The notes under the pieces are model-generated. The model had not been told where the DNA came from and made no database searches. It saw only the letters and a list, made by a program, of their open reading frames with translations. The translations under genes and the position numbers were made by a program. Shown here piece after piece: positions 49,701-63,854 of a DNA stretch of 64,000 bases. This stretch comes from Dioscorea cayenensis subsp. rotundata (Eukaryota > Streptophyta > Magnoliopsida > Dioscoreales > Dioscoreaceae). Position 1 is the first letter of the stretch, and every line of letters begins with the position of its first letter. The stretch covers positions 24,359,916 to 24,423,915 of the forward strand of contig NC_052489.1 of assembly GCF_009730915.1 (NCBI RefSeq), in the 5' to 3' direction.

Positions 49701-50489
49701 ATCATGAAAGCCCTCAATCGTGGTCTACACCTGCTCATTCCGAAAAGGCCTAGGCCTAGAAATATGGCAACCCACCTCAAGCCGAATCGGCACATGATAG
49801 GATCCCAGCCTAGGGAGAGTCAATTGAGTCACTCTAGGGAAATGTGATAACCATTCATTATTAACCAGGAAACGATCCAGTTTCACCCAAATAGGGTTCA
49901 CTTGCCCATTGGTCCACGTAAATTTCCTCCCCACTGAAGGGGGTTCCTGTAGCTCCAATTTATTCAAGAAGGCATTGGCACTCCGGAAATCGTTCCAACT
50001 AATGTTACCAGAGGGTTTATCTGCCACGTTGAAAATCGCATTGAAATCTCCACAAATTATCCATGGAACACTCGCAACTCCTCTGGAACCACTCAGTTCC
50101 TCCCAGAAATCCCGCTTACGAGATCTCTCAGTAGGCCCATAGACCGTAGTACAACGCCATCTGAAATTATCCCTCCAAACCACAAAGTCAACTGACAAGC
50201 AAAACTCCCCTACTTGTCCCACAGTACCAATCAACAAGGCACTGTTCCATCCTAAAACAATACCCCCAGCCGACCCCTTAGCAGGAACAAAGGTAAACTG
50301 GTCCAGACTCGAACCCCCAATCTCCCTCCAGATAGCTGGCTGAACCAACTCAAGTTTTGTTTCTTGCAAGCAACACACATCCGCAAAATGCAAGTGAAAA
50401 AAATCTTTAACCAAAAAGCGTTTAGCTGGCCGACCCAGCCCCCTCACATTCCAATTAATAATATTCATTAACAACCACCTAGTTCCCAC
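46794..50489 (-). pseudogene. LINE ORF2 relic: endonuclease - reverse transcriptase - zf-RVT
   Basis: It begins near MNIINWNVRGLGRP (50468), overlapping the end of ORF1. The endonuclease has LQETKLE and ICGDFNAIF, but the normally conserved SDH is SYH (about 49795), a lost catalytic Asp. In-frame stops occur at about 49725, 49212, 47876 and 47450; a shift is likely at a G7 run near 49120, and another near 47.08 kb. The reverse transcriptase keeps LKVDFNKAFDRVDWDFF, GLRQGDPLSPLLF and YADD (about 48415). The zf-RVT region (CPKKINIFNWL, CILCN, CPLA) is at 47160-47350. Confidence 0.9.
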
Positions 50490-52358
50490 ACCCCCCTGAG
50501 GGGGTGACCACTGGACCCTTACCGGTCATAGAGTGAGACTTTTCTAACGAGCGAATATGATTCACACAATCATTCACAGATTCAGAAAAAGAAATACCGC
50601 ATGTATCACAATATTTAGCAATTTGGACATTGGACCACTCAGAAATAAACAGCGGTTTAGAGTAATTACTTTTATCTTTCTCCCCTCCAGTTCCCTTCTT
50701 CTTGGTTGACTTTGGTGGTTCAGTCAGGTACCCAACATCCTCAGTGAAACGTGAAGAAGGTTTCTTCGGCCTCTCACTTTTCCTAGTTCCCACCGCTAGC
50801 TCCTGCTCAGTGTTGCCACCCTGAAATCCCGGCAACAGCACCCGAAGGTTCCTCTCGAAATCAGTAATAGAGTCATCCGACTCTACATCGACCCCCTGTG
50901 AAATAGCATCAGTAGACCGGGCCTTTGATCCATCCTCTCCCTCCCCATCATAAAGTAACTCATCCCCATTAGGGTCTTCAGAGTCAATAGGTAAATCAAC
51001 AGGAGCTAGGACCCAAGCCCCCGACAAAAATTTCCAAGAGAAGCCAATAGGGGGTTCCAAAGTTGGGGCTGCGGAAATATCTCTGAAGTCCACCTCTTTT
51101 AATTTTGCTAGTGTAAAATTCGACTGAAGAAGGCCCTTGACCCCTGAATAACCATTCTCACCATTATCCATGTCCCCTCCTGAAATCTCCATTTGTTTAG
51201 ATACAAGAATCGGTCCCACTTGACGGTCCACATCACACAACAAAACCGGATCACCAGGATCAGGGTTAGAGTGAACAAGCTGTTCCTGGCCCAAGTTTGG
51301 AAACGGCCCAACAAGAAGGGCAATAGGGTCTTCTTCCACTACAACCGGCCCCAACTTCTCATTATTCAATAACACCGAAAAGGGCCCAACAGACACCTTA
51401 TCCTGTACCAGCGGCACAGCCGAAGCACTATCCCCCAATCCCGACACGAGCCCAACCTTAAAGTAATCCTCTTTATCCTTAACCTGGACCGGACCCTCCT
51501 TAACGTGCCCCGCGGAAACCTCGGACGAAACCTGGGAGCCACGTATGAGCAGCTTAACCTGGTCCAGCGTCCTACTCTGCCGAACCACTCCACAGTCGAC
51601 ACGTCTCCCGACTGAGATTTCACCCATATTCCTCTCTTTGCTGAACCCCGCTCGGGAGACCGAGCCCCCCAGTGACCATCGGTCCCTCTCCGGAACTCCG
51701 AGTAACCATCGGTCCGCCGCGCAGCATTCTGACCAGTCGGAATCCTCGCTTCGTCCCCACCGTGGGAGCCGTGCTCGACCACCGGTAAACACGTATCATC
51801 CTGGTCCCTCACCGGAACGACCTCCAGCGCCTCCCTCTCAGGCTTATCACTGTGATCACTTGGCTTGCTGTGGGAGCTCGGCTCCACCACAACATTCTTT
51901 ACCATCATCCGCGCACTCTCCACCACCGTCCCCTGCTTCAACCCTGCAGACACATCAGAGTCCGGAACCATGTACCTCCCTAGCTCACGCCGGAACACCG
52001 GCAAAGCCCCACGATCACCCGTGAAGAGCACTTGATACCTTCTCATACCCATACTAAAATCAAGCTCAAGAGGCAATAAAACACCAGTCTGGCGATGCAC
52101 TAACACTGAAATGAAGAACTTATGATGAAGCTCCGCCTGCGAGATGGCCACCAGTTCTCCCACCGGCCTGAGAACTTCAGCAAGGATGGACCAGCACCAT
52201 GCATGCAACGGGAGGTTCCAGATATGGACCCACTGGCCCTCTCCCGTTGCACGACCCACGGCGCCAAATGTATAATATAGTTCCCATGTTTGCAGGAGAG
52301 CTCGTCTACATTTGGGCATCAAACAGCAGACCCCCTTCCCCTGCTGTTTGATGCCCAA
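50479..52358 (-). pseudogene. LINE ORF1 relic (DUF4283-type)
   Basis: The 5' part carries the second half of a DUF4283-like domain (GQWVHIWNLPLHAWC, about 52235). The frame changes between about 51.8 and 51.5 kb to a second long frame that ends at 50479 with CDTCGISFSESVNDCVNHI near its C-terminus. The middle is Ser/Gly/Val-rich. Truncated at the N-terminus by the element's 5' end. Confidence 0.75.
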
Positions 52359-52364
52359 ATGTAG
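52306..52364. repeat. Perfect 24-bp inverted repeat at the LINE 5' end
   Basis: The left arm is 52306-52329 and the right arm 52341-52364, with an 11-nt loop (acccccttccc). The arms match at all 24 positions; they contain tttgggcatcaaacagcag and its complement. The left arm is within ORF1-like LINE sequence. Confidence 0.9.
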
Positions 52365-52700
52365 AATGCAATCTTGTCTAATTTCATTCTTTTTAATATG
52401 ATTGAATCAAAAGGCATTATCAAACAGCTTCTTTAATATTATCTAATTATATTGAAAGCAATCTGTATTGAAAAAGGTTGAAGGTACAAGAAGTAAGAGA
52501 ACAAAAGATGAGAAAATATTGTATCAAACTTGTGAAAAAGTTTATAAATTGAAGTTGAGATTACTTACAAGTAAGTACCAAACAAAGGAAAATACACCAC
52601 AAAAGAAAAATATCACCTATCTACATTGAGTAGACACAAAGACGAAAAAGATCGGTCCTTTTGGCAAATGGAAACAGCTTGCACAAAGTAGCAGCAAGCA
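52365..52700. other. Probable 3' UTR and spacer of the ferredoxin-NADP reductase gene
   Basis: AT-rich, without coding signal. It lies between the stop codon at 52701 and the LINE 5' end. Transcript end not determinable. Confidence 0.45.
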
Positions 52701-55281
<2,581 letters not shown>

Positions 55282-57966
55282 TGGTCCTGCAGTGGAGATG
55301 GAAGTGGAAGGAGACTACAATTGTAGTAGAGAAGGAGAAGGAGGATGAGATGGATTAAAAAGAAGAGGTTGTTAATGAGGGGATGGGAGAGGATTGGAGA
55401 ATTCAGATGGGTGGAGGAGAATGGTGGAGCATGGTAGTGGTTGATAGCATATCTAGAGAGAGTGCTAAATAGGATTTGTATAAGTACTTTGCTAGTCTAG
55501 TGCTGTTGGATATTGTGTTTTGTGTTTGTTTGAATACAATACATACAATGGTTTGTTATGGATAATTCTACTGTGGAATCTGCTGTGAAAGGAACTTCAA
55601 GGAAAATCCATTGAGATATTTTTTTAAAAAATATATATATATTTATTATAAACAAATTATAATGATATATGTAGTATTTTATGTGAGGTATTGAACAATA
55701 AAATAACTCCAGTATCATTTTTTTCTTAAAGTATTTGCTATTCATTTGTGGTTACAGTGTTGACATTAAATATGGTATTTATTGTATATCATATAACGTT
55801 TACTGTAAGATCAATGATCTACAAGATAACCCATGATATTTTGTATGAAAAGCTTTTCTAGAATATTCTCGTGATATATATATATATTTTGTTATAAATA
55901 ATTATTTATATGATATTATCACGGATCATCCTTTCTCTAAATGCAAAAACTAGATTGAAGACTCAACTATGACCGCAAACTATAGCTTAAAATTTTTATA
56001 ACACCATTCAATCTCAAGTGATCACATGTTGAGAAAACACTATATAAGCAGTGCCAAAATTTCACATGATCAGACGCTTACATGCTTTTTATTTTTTCCT
56101 ACTTTATAATCAATGTCCACTTCTAGTGGATTGATGTATTTTTTTTTTCACAATATTGTATTTTCCTCATTTTCATTTAAATGAATATATTTTATACACT
56201 TTATAAAAATAAAATAAAATCGAGGTATAAACCAATTTTTTTTATAACAAAAACGACAACATCTCCCTAAAACTAGTTTTTTTGTGATTTACAATCCCTT
56301 AAACAATAGTATTATCAACCCACTGATTTAATTTTGAGTTTGCTTATTCACTATTTAACCACAGATTTGATTTTGAGCTTGTGTATTTACTATTTAACTA
56401 ACAATTTACTGTACTAGGTAGTGGGAGTCTAAGCTTTGGTTTTCTTTATAAAGATCTATGCTTACAAATATTGCATTAAAATATATACACCCAAAATTAA
56501 AGACACACATATATATACCTTTCAAAATAGTGAACACCAAAACTGATGGAGCTAGACCTTTTACTTTTTCCCCGGGATAATGTTAGTATTATCGAGAGTA
56601 GTATGGTCGATATATATGTGCATGGATGTTTAGTAGTTGAGATATTTTCATGGTGTCTGAGCAAGAAAGGTCATATATTTACACTTGTTTAAGGCTATAT
56701 CCATACAAATATCCTCTAAATTTCATTCTATTCCACTCTTTCAACATTTAATGATTGTTTTATTTTCATTTGCTAAAATCTTTGAAGCTATTATTTATAT
56801 TTTCTCATCAAAATATTATAACTTATAAATTTTTTCCCATGCTAATATCTGCCATGCAAACCATTTACCAAGTCTTGTTTCTTAATCTAATTTTATTTTT
56901 CTGCAAAAAATTTAGCCAATCCCATTGCAGCTATTACCTTTGTTTTTGAATGATAGGACAACTTCAACCACGTCTATACATATGGATTTTGATGTCATTC
57001 AGTATCTACAGTTTCTACAACATTTAACTTCATTTTGATGATTTAATTAAGATGTACCCCTCTTCTTAAATTTTGTGTAACTGCAAGGGAAAGGTACAAA
57101 AGTAAATACTCCGAAAAGGCATCTAGTAATTGTTCATGGATGCTCCAAGTAACAGTCCCTGATCTAAATTCCTAACGATATAGAAGATGCTCACAAGAAT
57201 GCTTGGTTTTGTTACACTGAAGTCAACCATATACTACTTAAGCTAACAAATTAAAACCCAAATTTGTAAATTTATATTCATATTTATTAAACTAGCTGAC
57301 AAGTAACAGCTTCAACCCCAAAACAATTGAAACCTGGGTAATCATAATCAACATTTGTGCACAATAGCTGTGCTGGAAGAAGTATTGTCCTTGAACTAAT
57401 GATAATCAACAATTATGTATTTCTAGAATTGTTCATGACATTCTGGTTTCTCTATGTTTCCAAAAAGAGGCTGTTAATTTGCATAAAATTCAAACACTCC
57501 TACCCTAATAACTTACATGAAGAGAGAAAAGAGTTAGTTCTTGTAGCTGGCATGTTCCCCCAAAACCATGTTCTTCATCATGTGCATATGTCCCTAAAAA
57601 TAAATCTAAACATCAAGTAAAACCTTACAGATCTGGAGAGAATTTATAAGTTCACATAGTACTCAATGGCTCTAAGAGAGTAACCCCCATTTTGTAGGAT
57701 AATTAACAACTATTATGGTTAAATGTTCTGTCTATGGTTTTTTGAGATTTGGTGTTTATCTCTTGGTCAAATATGAAACTAATTATCTGCAGAGAGTTGA
57801 GCAGGAATGTTGAAAAACCAAGAACTAAAATTGAATTAAAATTAGAGTTTCATTTATATATAATATGATATTATTATTATTATTATATATAGTATATACA
57901 CACAAACAATCTGGAAAACTATGAAGTTGCAAAAAATGGAATGGTGTTTTGTTAAGTATAATCCAA
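55282..57966. other. Intergenic: upstream of the reductase gene, then AT-rich spacer
   Basis: The first 200 bp are GA-rich and probably hold the 5' UTR and core promoter of the reductase gene; no clear TATA box was found. From about 55.5 to 57.8 kb the DNA is AT-rich without coding signal. The last 150 bp are probably 3' UTR of the minus-strand armadillo gene. Confidence 0.5.
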
Positions 57967-59823
57967 TCAATATAATCCTCTAGAACCTCTGGACTGGTAA
58001 AGCTCCAACCTTCCCTTGGATTCATGCAGGAGCTCCTCCACCTTTGGATCTTGCACCATGAACGCCTGCTTGGAAGCCCATTCCAGCACGGTGAGCACCT
58101 CTGCCTGAGCGAGCTCCTCGCTATCCGGCACATGGAGTGCAATGTAGCAGAGCAAGATGAGTGCCGCCATTTGAACACCTTGCTCTCCGAAGTACACATG
58201 CTGGATGAGGTGCTTTGCTCCTCCGGCCTTGAGGATGGCCTTGGAGTGATCATGGTGGAGATAGTTCTCAGTGCACGCGAACTTGGTCAGCGCCACCGCC
58301 GCTTCCTTGATCACCACCTCTTCTCTGTCGTCCAGGAAACCCACCAGTGGCCCGATGATCCTTGTCTCCGTTGCTCTGAATGTTCTTGATAAGCATCCGA
58401 GTGCTACAATGCAAGGGACGAGGAGCTCGTCGTGCTCTGGTTTCTCGGAGAGAATGATTCTCAGCAATTGGTCTACTACTGCCTTCGCTGCCGGGGTTGT
58501 GGGCTTGAATGCGGATCGGCGGAGGTCGGCGTCCTGCTCTGCGACCTTGGTGATTTCCATCAACGCCAAGGCACAGTTGTAACGCACATCTTCTGTCCCT
58601 TTTTCTAACAAGACAGCGAAGCAGAGAAGGGCTTTGGATTCGGTGATGCTCTTGGAGATGGCGAGGTTGCCTTTGGACAGCTGCGAGAGGGCTCTGGCGG
58701 CCATGGCTTTCATGTAGTTCTTTGTAGCTGGCTCCTCGTATTCCCTTCCTCTGATGCTCGCTCCGGAGAGGGAGCCATTGTTGGATCTCGAGGGCTTCGC
58801 TGCCGTCGTCGGCCGGGCTACCACGTGGCCGTGGTTCCCACTCTCCAGCGAGTCATCAGGAATGTGAGGTGGTTTCCCGCTGCTGGTGTCCTTGTTGGCG
58901 AGCACGGCGGAGTGGATGGAGTTCACCTTTGACTGGATCGTGTACTTGCTGTGCTCCTGCACGGTCTCGAAGGCGAGATGACCGACGAGAAACCGCACGA
59001 CGTTGTTCTGCGCGAAGACATCCTGCGAATTAGGGCAGTTTCCGGCGAGCTCCGAGACGGCCCAGGCAACCGTGGCCTGGACATTCATGGGCGCATCCTT
59101 GAGGACCTTTGCGAAGGCGGAGCAAACGCCGGCCTGGACCATTCGATCGATGCTCTCGAGGTCTCGCGCCAGAAGTCCGATGGCTCTCGCCGCATTCTCC
59201 TGACCCTCCATGCGGCCCTCTTTGACGAGCCGGAGCAACGGGTAGATACCATCCTCCTCAACAATGAGCTTGCCGTACCGATCATTGTCGCGAGCGAGCG
59301 AAGCGAGCGACGCGGCTGCGTCCGCGCGCGCCTCGAGCGACCCGCCGGTCTGCAGCGCCGCGATTTGTTCCCAGATTAGGAAAAGAATGGGTTCGTTTTG
59401 CGCGATGGGTGGGAGCCCAAGATGGATGTCGTCATCGTCCTCGTCCGAGTGGGACGTGGACGAGACTCGAAGGAGCCAAGAGAGATCCGCGATCGAGTTA
59501 TCGAGCGAGGTGTGCACGCGCTTGAACGCGGCAGCGGGGATGATAGTTAGCACCCGGCGAAGGAGGCCGTGCGGCCGGCACTTGAGCACGAGGGACAACG
59601 CCTTGTCGAGCGCTTGCTCGGTGTCGTCCGTGATGCGGCGTGCGGGACGCTCATAGAGGTCAGAGCGCGCAGCCTGGCGTAACAGCGCGGAGAGGCGTTC
59701 GGTCTTGGGCTTCAGATCCAAACACTCTTGACGAAAGTTGTGCGCCTCGTCGGCAAACTTGGTGACCTGGTCCGCTAACTGGATCGGTTTGGCGAGCATC
59801 GCCTTGGTCCCGTCCCCCATCAT
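57967..59823 (-). CDS. ARO: ARMADILLO REPEAT ONLY (ARO)-type protein
   Basis: An intronless gene of 618 residues. Residues 1-115 form a helical N-terminal domain (KPIQLADQVTKFADEAHNF; ECLDLKPKTERLSALLRQ). An acidic linker follows (SDEDDDD, about 124-130). Armadillo repeats fill most of the rest, for example ARADAAASLASLARDN, GQENAARAIGLLARD and NVQATVAWAVSELAG, with a Ser/Gly-rich insert at about 300-350 between repeat blocks. Collinear with the plant ARO family, in which AtARO1 directs polar growth and actin order in pollen tubes and relatives act in vegetative tip growth; which paralogue this is cannot be told. Codons are clearly GC-richer than the flanks. Two ATGs are adjacent at the start; the first is used here. 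A good TATA box lies 285 bp upstream. Confidence 0.95.
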   Translation of the reverse strand: MMGDGTKAMLAKPIQLADQVTKFADEAHNFRQECLDLKPKTERLSALLRQAARSDLYERPARRITDDTEQALDKALSLVLKCRPHGLLRRVLTIIPAAAFKRVHTSLDNSIADLSWLLRVSSTSHSDEDDDDIHLGLPPIAQNEPILFLIWEQIAALQTGGSLEARADAAASLASLARDNDRYGKLIVEEDGIYPLLRLVKEGRMEGQENAARAIGLLARDLESIDRMVQAGVCSAFAKVLKDAPMNVQATVAWAVSELAGNCPNSQDVFAQNNVVRFLVGHLAFETVQEHSKYTIQSKVNSIHSAVLANKDTSSGKPPHIPDDSLESGNHGHVVARPTTAAKPSRSNNGSLSGASIRGREYEEPATKNYMKAMAARALSQLSKGNLAISKSITESKALLCFAVLLEKGTEDVRYNCALALMEITKVAEQDADLRRSAFKPTTPAAKAVVDQLLRIILSEKPEHDELLVPCIVALGCLSRTFRATETRIIGPLVGFLDDREEVVIKEAAVALTKFACTENYLHHDHSKAILKAGGAKHLIQHVYFGEQGVQMAALILLCYIALHVPDSEELAQAEVLTVLEWASKQAFMVQDPKVEELLHESKGRLELYQSRGSRGLY

Positions 59824-59989
59824 TGTATCGTTTGATCCCCAGGTCTGTCTTTCTCTCTCGCCTTTTGGTAATCTTTGGTTTGTATGGCCGACTGTTAATG
59901 TGGATGCTGATTGTTAATGCATTTGGTTCGGTCCTTTTGAGGGATGGGACGTGGGATGGGATGGGTTTGTTGGAGGAGGACCTGAGAAA

Positions 59990-60028
59990 AGATGGAGATG
60001 GAGATGGAGGTGGAGGTGGAGAGGAGAG
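59990..60028. repeat. GGAGAT/GGAGGT short tandem repeat in the ARO 5' UTR
   Basis: About six units of a six-base repeat lie between the TATA box and the start codon, pyrimidine-rich on the gene strand. Confidence 0.65.
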
Positions 60029-60104
60029 GGATTCTTTGGCAAGCTTCCCCTCTGGCTCTCTCTGTTCCTGAGGGGAAAATCCTCTGCCGTTACGAACCGC
60101 TGAG

Positions 60105-60112
60105 ATTTTATA
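60105..60112 (-). promoter_or_regulatory. TATA box of the ARO gene
   Basis: The gene strand reads cctataaaatctc about 285 bp upstream of the ATG, predicting a 5' UTR of about 255 nt. Confidence 0.6.
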
Positions 60113-60239
60113 GGTCTCACGCATTTCACTCCGCCATTGCGTTTGGTAACTATTCGAATTCTCGCAAATTAGTGGGTCATGCCATCTCTGGCTGCGCTCG
60201 TCCAATGAAAACCAAGGGGGATTTCATTTGTAGACTCTA

Positions 60240-62190
60240 GACATTGGGGGTTTCTGCATATTTCAATTTACAAAAATACATAAAATTTGGAATTAAATCT
60301 TGTGTTTTATACTGTATAATTTTTTTTTTAATATCAATATGAATATTACATCTTACATTCATTTATGTATGTTATTCAATTTTAAAATTGGTATAATGTT
60401 AATAATCCCATGGAAAGCCTTTGCTTATTTAAGCAGCTAAAATTTAGGTCAATCGTCATTGGTGGGAAGGGGAAAAAATGGGAAAGAGATATAAGTTATT
60501 ATCACGATCAACTTTTAAATTACAAATAGCTTTTTACGAATAAAACCACTATTTCTTTAATGGGTTGTTTGGTTGTCAGTAAATTAAATTACATGTAAGT
60601 GGACTCACAATGTAAATGAAAATACTGTATTTCAACTTACATCATTGTTGTTAAGTTTGATGTAAATAAAAATGTTATATTTACTCATGTGTTTAGTTTG
60701 ATGTAAGTGTGAGAAATGAGAATAGTGATATAGTGAGATTATCTCCATTAATTTTTAATACTAATTATTTAATATCTATCCTACAAATTAATTTAAGCTA
60801 ATAATTAATTAACTTAAATACATTATTTATTTAATGTAAAAATATTTAATGTTTATTTAAAAAAAACATTAAATTTAATTAACAAATAATATTTTTTAAC
60901 ATAAAATTACATCACAAAATATTTAAATCAAAATATAAGATCATTAAAATTCATCCGCATATATAGCATTCTACATTTAATGTTAATAACATTATTTTTG
61001 TATATGGAAACACCTAACATATTTATTTAAGAAAATCTTAAATATTATTAATAAAATTATTATCTAATGTATTGTAAAAAATAAAATTGAAAATAAATAT
61101 TTAAATTAATAAAAATATATGAATAATAATATTTTTTTTTATGGGTGATAGTAACCTCGTGATCAGGGTTAATAACCCGTTGTGGGGTTACAACAATAAC
61201 CCCCAGGATCTCTGTTATTTTATTATATTTTTTATGTGTATTAAGAATATTTTTTTAAAATATTAAATATTTTTATATTTATTATAAAGTTTATTAAATA
61301 AATTAATTTTTAAGCAGAGTATTAAATAATTATAAAAATATTTGATTTAAAAAAATATTGTTTTAATTTTTTTTTTATGATTTAAAATCTTTTAAAAATT
61401 TGAAGTTGGTTAATATTTAAATTTTAAAAAAATTAAAAAATTTAGATTTTTTTTTATCTAAATTTAAAATAATTTAGAAAAAAAAATCTTAAATATTATT
61501 AATAAAATAAAATGAAAGCCATTTTTAAGCCATTAAAGATGCCCTAAAAACATTAAAAATCTATAACAACATGATAACTTAAAGCAGACTGAAAAACCCC
61601 ACAGCTTTTCATCCTACAAGTTACAAACATGACACTAATTTAAACAATAAAATAAAATATAACATAACACTTGTCCAAATTTTAAAAGAAAATACAATAT
61701 GATATCTGATGGTATTATAATAACTCATGCTCAACGATCACCCCTCAATTAATAAAGAAAATCATCCATCCAAAGACAACGAAAGGAATGGGTTTTACTC
61801 ATAAACACATTTGCTAAAAGATATTCTAGAGCAAGTAGTCATATGTTTGCTCAAGATCATATTCGGTATAGTAATCACTCAAAATCATGATCTCATCAAA
61901 CAAGTGCTTACCAATAAATTGACTCTTGTCCGCTTTTAATGAATTTGCAATTCTTCTCAATTTGTATGATTTCTTCCTCCGCCTTAACACGTTTTCCACA
62001 TTTTTTACACTCCCTAGCCCTAGAAGTAGAGCTTGTTGGTGTGTCATTATTAAGAGATTGAGTTGGTGCAATGTCGTCCAAATTATCGAAGCTTTGGGTT
62101 TGATTATCAAGATTGATTACTAGTGATGTTGGTGGTGGTTCTATTTGTGCGCTTGTCCCCTAAATGTTAGGTTAGCAAACAACCCCATGT
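60240..62190. other. AT-rich intergenic DNA
   Basis: No gene is supported. Most is A/T homopolymer-rich. A short GC-richer patch at 61140-61215 contains gggttaataaccc, a near-palindrome. Confidence 0.5.
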
Positions 62191-62197
62191 CTTGCTT

Positions 62198-63165
62198 TGA
62201 TATATGGGTCAATTTAGTAGACATGATAAGAACGATAGGATATGAATCATATGATAGACTATCATATCATGTTGCTGTCCTTTGTTTGGTGTGCCAATTG
62301 GATATGATAGTCTTATCCTATTGGCCCACTTTATCATGTCGGACACATGATAATGAATCATGTGGGGGAGTCAGGATAGAAAAGGATATGATAAAAAAAT
62401 ATATTTACCTTTTTACCATATTATTTAGTTTGTTTACCTTATCTAGGTTTCATTGTATCTCTTCTTTTAATCTTTTAAACACTGTGTTTGGATAAGAAGC
62501 TTGTCAACAACTAGATATAACACTAATTTTACTAGTTTAGGTAGGATTTTACCCATTTAAAGTGGTTAAAGGTTTCTCAGTCAATTTTCGTGCTTGAACA
62601 AATTATTTTTCATCTAAATATAGTTTTTTAATTATGTCTTATTTTTAGTTTCTCTAGTCTTATGATTTTTTTTTCAAATTGATTTTGATGTGATCTATTA
62701 ATTTTATTAATGAGTTTGTTACTTTAGCTTTATATCATATCGATGGCTTTGTGTATGATTTTCTTCAATGAAATAGGTATTAAATATAATTTTTGCAAGT
62801 TGGTGATATTACAAGCTATAAATTTGTGGACATTATTTATAGGTTATTTATTTTTTAAAAATTTAAAATATACTGATAACTAAATCATTAAAGAAAAATT
62901 CAAAAAAAATTATTTAAAATATATATATATATAACTAAAAAGTAATTTTTTTTATTTACATACCATTCATATAATATTCAGTTATTATCCGGTCCACATT
63001 TCAAACATAAAATAAAATAGGATAACAGAATGCTATCTAATGTTTATTCGGTGCGCATTAAATATGATAGGATATAAGCTTATTATGCCCATATCCTTTC
63101 TTACATTTATCCAGTTTTCATATCATATCTGTTCATATCCTATATGGTCATTAAACCGGCCCTAA
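62198..63165. mobile_element. Probable non-autonomous TIR element, about 0.95 kb
   Basis: The left end (gggtcaatttagtagacatg, then ataggatatga, catatcatg, ggatatgatag-cttatccta) recurs inverted at the right end (gataggatataagctta, catatcatatc, tcatatcctatatgg, ttaaaccggcccta). The inverted regions are about 120 bp each but diverged. The middle is AT-rich without transposase. Confidence 0.5.
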
Positions 63166-63854
63166 ATCACATAGATATTTATAGGTTTAATACCCTATTT
63201 AGTCCCTGTATTATGGTCAATCTGCCTATTTAGTTCCCCTATTATAATTTGTCCCCTATAAGTTCCTCTATTTTAACATTTGAGCAATGTAGATCCCTCC
63301 GTCAAACAACAGTCCGTTTGGCCGTCTGAACTGCTGACATGGCGACATTAAATTTTGAAAAGTAATAAACAAATCTTCGGTGCTGACGTGGACGAGATTA
63401 ATATCCTATTAACCCATAACTATCGGGTCCGGATCCGATTTGGATCCGGACCCGATACCTAAAAGGGTATGTTGCCCTATTTCCTCTTCTTCATCCCCCC
63501 CGATAGCCGCCTCCCTCCCGAAGACCTTCGCGCATAGGGTTCGTAGAGCTTGCCCAAGCATCATCATCCGATGGCAACCTCCCCACCACCACAAGCCACA
63601 GTCGTATGCCAAGCTCCAATCCCCTCTCATCTCATTAATGCCCAAGCTCGACAATTGCTAATGTATATACATCCTCGTTCTGGTGATGGTGGTGCTTCAA
63701 CGGAATGATTTTTTGTTTGATTGAGAAATACACAAACCTGGCTGCGCTTGTTGTAATTTGTAAACAACTATTCAATGGCTGTATTTGTATTTCTGGAAAG
63801 ACAATTTGCATTAATACAGTTGTTAATTTGATCATGTAATAAATCCCTGATACT
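63166..63854. other. Repeat-like spacer, no supported gene
   Basis: The words tatttagtccctgtattat and tatttagttcccctattat near 63199-63247 are typical of dispersed plant repeats. GC-richer DNA at 63460-63660 has short open frames on both strands but no family features; it could be a 5' region of a gene beyond the window. Confidence 0.4.
63421..63457. repeat. Perfect 16-bp inverted repeat (hairpin)
   Basis: The arms tatcgggtccggatcc and ggatccggacccgata flank the 5-nt loop gattt. The stem is GC-rich in AT-rich surroundings. Confidence 0.9.

Larger units (their letters stand above)
46593..52364 (-). mobile_element. 5'-truncated L1-type LINE without RNase H
   Basis: On the minus strand: partial ORF1 (from 52.36 kb), ORF2 endonuclease, reverse transcriptase and zf-RVT, then an A-rich tail of (caaaaa)n type at about 46597-46617. 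Several in-frame stops and at least three frameshifts make it dead. It lacks the RNase H domain of the LINE at 11.6-17.7 kb and its ORF1 lacks a visible CCHC knuckle, so it belongs to another lineage. The 5' end is a perfect foldback. It lies about 340 bp past the stop codon of the ferredoxin-NADP reductase gene, in the same orientation. No target duplication was found. Confidence 0.9.

Noticed and set aside
58024..59656. Several plus-strand ORFs across the ARO gene
   Set aside because: They mirror the GC-rich ARO coding sequence on the opposite strand.
63571..63708. Short plus-strand ORF beginning MATSPPPPQATVV
   Set aside because: No family features, no splice partner inside the window, and repeat-like context.
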